64,000 nt of DNA, from contig NW_006768774.1 in the NCBI RefSeq assembly GCF_000204055.1, positions 1,816,780-1,880,779 on the forward strand, written 5' to 3'. Made by a program: the position numbers and the translations under genes. The notes under the pieces were generated by a model that did not search any database, was not told the origin of the DNA, and was given only the letters and a program-made list of their open reading frames with translations. This DNA is from Melampsora larici-populina 98AG31 (lineage: Eukaryota > Basidiomycota > Pucciniomycetes > Pucciniales > Melampsoraceae). Of this stretch, positions 60,599 to 64,000 are shown piece by piece (within the stretch, counting starts at the first letter, position 1; the number at the start of each line of letters is the position of its first letter).

Positions 60599-61908
60599 CT
60601 ATTTCCCTACATGTTTACCCTTAGGCCTTTGTTTGACAACCATCCGATTACCTCGTGGTCCAGGTCGACGAGTTCTGAGACCTTTTGCCTTCAAACCTGC
60701 TGGTGAGACAGGATGTTTGTTCGATTTCGATTTACCACGTCCACCACCAAGAGGATGATCGACCCTGAACAGATTTTAATTTCAATAGATCAGGTTTAAT
60801 TCTCAAATGATGATCGATGAAAAAAAATCAAAATGAGTAAGACTTACTTATTCATAGCTACACCTCTCACTCTTGGTCGACGTCCCAGCCATCTTAGACG
60901 TCCTGCTTTGCCAAGCTTACGACCTTGCCAATGCCCATTACTAACTACACCGATGGTAGCACATGCATCCATATGAATATATCGAATCTCTCCACTCTGT
61001 AACTTCACTTGGGCGTAATCGCCACTTCCCGCACTACCTGACGAGTTACCACGTGGGTTATGACCGAGAGAAATCAACTTTCCAAACGTTCCAGCGGATC
61101 GGATCAGACTAGCTTTACTATCAGGTCGAAGCGCTACTGCATGTAAACTTGTGCCAGGTGGGATAAGTCGTAATGGTAAGAAATTTCCTGGTTTGATGGT
61201 AAGTGTACGAAGTAGACCGAGTGCAAGTGGAGAAGTAGCCACTTCAGCTGCAGAAGCGAGATCTTCTTTAGGTATCGTTTTCGAGATCACTTTGGGTTTA
61301 TCAGTTGATGATGATTGAGCGGGTGTTGGTCGATCTAGAGAATCAGATTCAAGTAACCGGCGAGGAATCCCACTACGAAAACTTTGAACCATGTCTCCTT
61401 CACGTAATCCATCCGGTGCCAAAATATAGGAGAGCTCAGAGGTAGATTGATGTCGAAGAAGAGCGATATGAGCAGATCGGCCGGGGTCATACTCGATTCG
61501 AACTACATATTGCTCGCCAGGAGTACGACGATGAAAATCGACGGTACGAATTCGACGCTTGTGTCCACCACCAATATGTCTTACAGTGATTCTTCCTGTG
61601 TTGTTACGACCTCCAGTACGTTTATCGGGTATAGTGAGTGGAAGATGACATCGTCCACGGTAAAGGTGATCATTACGAGGAAGTCGTAGATGACGTAGAC
61701 CAGGAGTGATAGGTTTATAAGTTTTAAAGTTCTTGTCCCCTGTGGCCTTACGCTGACCGTGAATTAAGGAAAGAGCTGATGAGGAAAAACATCGTGTGGA
61801 GTTGAGCAATGTCAAATCTTTGGTTGGTCGAAGGCCATTAGCAGGACCACTGAGAGGAGCAAGAAATGATAAGTTGATTGATATTTGTGGAAGTACGCCT
61901 CTGAGCAT
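60599..61908 (-). CDS. Mitochondrial large-subunit ribosomal protein uL2m
   Basis: uL2 shapes the peptidyl-transferase centre of the mitochondrial ribosome. Exons 61908-60848 and 60764-60599 join (AA|G) to 408 residues. The Met at 61908 is preferred over an in-frame Met 48 codons upstream because it opens [15 protein letters not shown], a better presequence. Mature-domain motifs: [48 protein letters not shown], the insert rich in Ser/Thr (about residues 205-230), [13 protein letters not shown], and the L2 signature across the intron, [20 protein letters not shown], followed by KSNKHPVSP. Bacterial L2 has His where this has Leu in DHPLGGG, a variation also seen in some organelle proteins. The C-terminus is strongly basic. 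Assignment is secure. Confidence 0.96.
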
Positions 61909-62756
61909 CTTCCGTCTTGTCACCTTGATGGTTAAGAAGTTCAAGAACCGATTGAGAGAAAAGTTGAATGGCCTGAGAACCGGAATCAATTCAGACGATC
62001 GAATGGGATACTCATCTTCATAAACCCATACTATGTATCTTTCAAACCCCATAAATTCAATTCATACCACCCACTTCTTCCTCAAATCACCCATGTCTTT
62101 CCGCTGTCTCTCATTTCACCTTCATCAATGTGTTCTTGTTCTTTCATACACAGCATCGCAGTCCTATCTTCAAACAATTTTCATTAATTTTTAGTAATGA
62201 TTTTATATTGACTTGAGCTTCAGATATATTTGGGCCACTTTTGTCGGGTTTTCTACCTCTGAGTGACGACTTGCCACCTTTGTCTCTTCCGGGACAAATT
62301 TGCACATGGAGATCATGCAACACTTGTAAAAAAATTCTTTGCTTCACGCATTATTTTCTCTCCACATGATGCACTGAGAATCTGCTTCTATCAACGACAT
62401 TGAATATGTAGGGTAAATGGAAAAGAAATCAAAAAAAGTATAAAGTTTATGCACTGACGATTTACTAATGTTAAGATATGAAATTGCCGTACAAGCAGAG
62501 TTCATAAAAGAAAACTCTAGAAAGGGATACCAACCAAGTCTGTGATTATGAGTTGTAAGCAGTACAAGCCTAGAAAAAAAACTGCAACGATTGAAGATGA
62601 CCAGTGAAAAGTGAAGATACGATAAAAGCAAGACTACCATTGAGATCCGAACAAAAGACATGTTACATAGCTAAGAAAAAATTGTCGATAAACAGAGTAC
62701 AGCCCCATTCAGGGTGGTGCACGTTGAGCTTTCATGATAAGAAGATGACAAAGACG
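61909..62756. other. Region between uL2m and the E2 gene
   Basis: Upstream side of uL2m and 3' flank of the E2 gene; no further gene supported. Confidence 0.5.
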
Positions 62757-63822
62757 TCAATCCAGTTCAATCACCTGGTTCTTTGGTCGCTTCCTTTGGC
62801 TACCCTCTGCGCTTGCCGTTGTAGACAATTGATTAGTGCCGCTCGTGCTGCCACGGGCCAGTGCCTCATCGGCCGCACGCTTCTTGATTGTAGGACGACT
62901 AGAGCTGGCTGATTGAGGCTGGCTAGTGCCAATGAACTCAATCTCGTCAACAACCTCGGGCAATGCCCTAGCCAGTGACGCGGGTTTTGGCCTGTTTGAT
63001 TTGTTACTGGCCTGTGGACCGGGTAGGCTGGTCTTTTTTGAACGTGATGATGGAGGTCGAGCGTAAAGATTGACCCACTCTTTTGCCGTGGTCTCAAACA
63101 ACGGACGATTGGAAGAGTAAAGCCTAGCGATGTCCGGTACAAGGGGATCGGCTGGGTTCGGGTCGGTCAACAGCGAGGAGATAGAAAGCAAAACCTGAAA
63201 TGCACATTTGTAGTGTCAGACTCAAAACCGTAAGTAAAATTGTATAGATATGATGGCCGGAAAGGCAAGGTGGAACTTGAAATTAATACACTAACCTTGA
63301 GTACTTTAAGAGCTGGCGACCATTGATCTAGAGAACAGATGATCATCAGCGTCAATTAATGAGCATTGTTTGCCAAATAGCTTTTTCAAATTATTTGCTC
63401 AACTTTTCAAGATATCCAAGCAGATGCCTCCCTAGAGATCATTGAAAATGACAGTGTCGGTTATACAAGTCAGCGGACAAATGACTCCATAGATAGCAAA
63501 TGTGCTCACCTCCGCATTAATATTCGGGTGATAGATTTTAGTCTGGAATGAAACCTAATAAACCAAAAGAATCAGTTGATAAGCGATTTCATCAACTGAG
63601 AAACTTGGCATTCTTACACACCTTGGGTGGTCGAAATGGATAATCGTGAGGTAAGATGATATTAAAATGAAATACACCGCCTTCGTAGCAAGACCCTACT
63701 GGACCAGCAATCGATCCTACCCACTCAAAAAGGTTTGAGTCTGATTTAGGACCGGCTGAAAGAATACCTTCAGGAAGTTCTTTCTTTAACTCGGTAAGCT
63801 CTCGATTGATACGTTTTAAAGT
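62757..63822 (-). CDS. Ubiquitin-conjugating enzyme E2 with C-terminal extension (5' end incomplete)
   Basis: It accepts ubiquitin from E1 and passes it to substrates with an E3. Exons about 63822-63622, 63554-63510, 63431-63404, 63327-63296 and 63194-62757 join in frame. UBC fold: [61 protein letters not shown] with the HPN motif and the catalytic Cys at codon 63420-63422, then [20 protein letters not shown] and [16 protein letters not shown], closest to the UBC4/UBE2D group. After the fold comes a basic tail of about 95 residues with [11 protein letters not shown] and a final [13 protein letters not shown]. The first visible exon has no ATG and follows a good acceptor (CTTCAG), so at least one short upstream exon is missing; no candidate between 63822 and 64000 joined in phase. 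Confidence 0.92.
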
Positions 63823-64000
63823 CTGAAGTGTTACAATCAAGGCTCAGTAATTGTGAAGAGCAGGGTTTGGAAAGATCAATATCTTTGCTTAACTGAATGA
63901 GAACCCATGTTAATTGAGGATGATGATAAAATCGAGGCTACTGATTTCTGGTGCTTGATAGTGGTATCGGTGTGAGTGTGATGGATGTGATGGAGATTGG

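Overview
The window looks like nuclear DNA of a basidiomycete fungus. A rust (Pucciniales) is the best guess, but the species cannot be named. Reasons: AT-rich intergenic DNA; genes cut by many short GT-AG introns (about 60-110 bp); a spliceosomal U6 gene; Ty3/gypsy, MULE, CACTA-like and Tc1/mariner-type elements; and several small, orphan, signal-peptide proteins scattered among conserved housekeeping genes. No gene name here comes from a database search; calls rest on recognisable motifs and on exon joins worked out by hand.

Layout. 1-4.2 kb: the 5' part of a Ty3/gypsy element on the minus strand, whose integrase half lies beyond the left edge. 4.2-10.8 kb: old repeat DNA with a decayed DDE transposase (5.1-5.9 kb), hairpins, a tRNA-Gly-like gene (8.04 kb) and a decayed multi-exon locus. 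10,796-16,114: a structurally complete Mutator-like element (MULE) with 8-bp target duplication and ~43-bp inverted termini. Its single five-exon gene fuses a FAR1-type DNA-binding domain, a MULE transposase and an OTU cysteine-protease domain; the frame is interrupted by four in-frame stops and no frameshift. It sits inside an apparent intron of the older locus. 18-20 kb: a small secreted protein and a 299-bp MITE. 20-25.6 kb: ornithine aminotransferase and malic enzyme, both minus strand. 27.4-28 kb: an open-frame relic. 28.6-32 kb: RVB2 and a convergent gene for a probable lipid-anchored protein. 33.7-41.3 kb: PEX10 and PEX19 with two secreted-protein candidates between them. 42-44.5 kb: a hypothetical gene and the mitochondrial phosphate carrier. 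45.8-46.5 kb: a three-exon secreted-protein gene using a GC-AG intron. 48.9-49.6 kb: a fold-back element with CACTA ends. 50.9-51.7 kb: ESCRT-II SNF8/VPS22. 53.2-54.1 kb: a four-exon secreted protein. 54.8-58 kb: an MFS transporter. 59.66 kb: U6 snRNA. 60.6-61.9 kb: mitochondrial ribosomal protein uL2m. 62.8-63.8 kb: a ubiquitin-conjugating enzyme with an unusual tail.

How the genes relate. There is no operon-like or biosynthetic cluster. Ornithine aminotransferase, malic enzyme, phosphate carrier and uL2m are mitochondrial or central-metabolism genes. PEX10 and PEX19 both serve peroxisome biogenesis, but they are separate transcription units. Five predicted secreted proteins (18.3, 36.7, 38.8, 45.8 and 53.2 kb) lie next to repeat-rich DNA, the arrangement expected of candidate effectors in a plant-parasitic fungus; that role is inference only. 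The most unusual items are the MULE-OTU element, two well-delimited non-autonomous DNA transposons, the secreted-protein genes recovered only by joining exons, and an E2 enzyme whose C-terminus ends in a SUMO-interaction-like motif.
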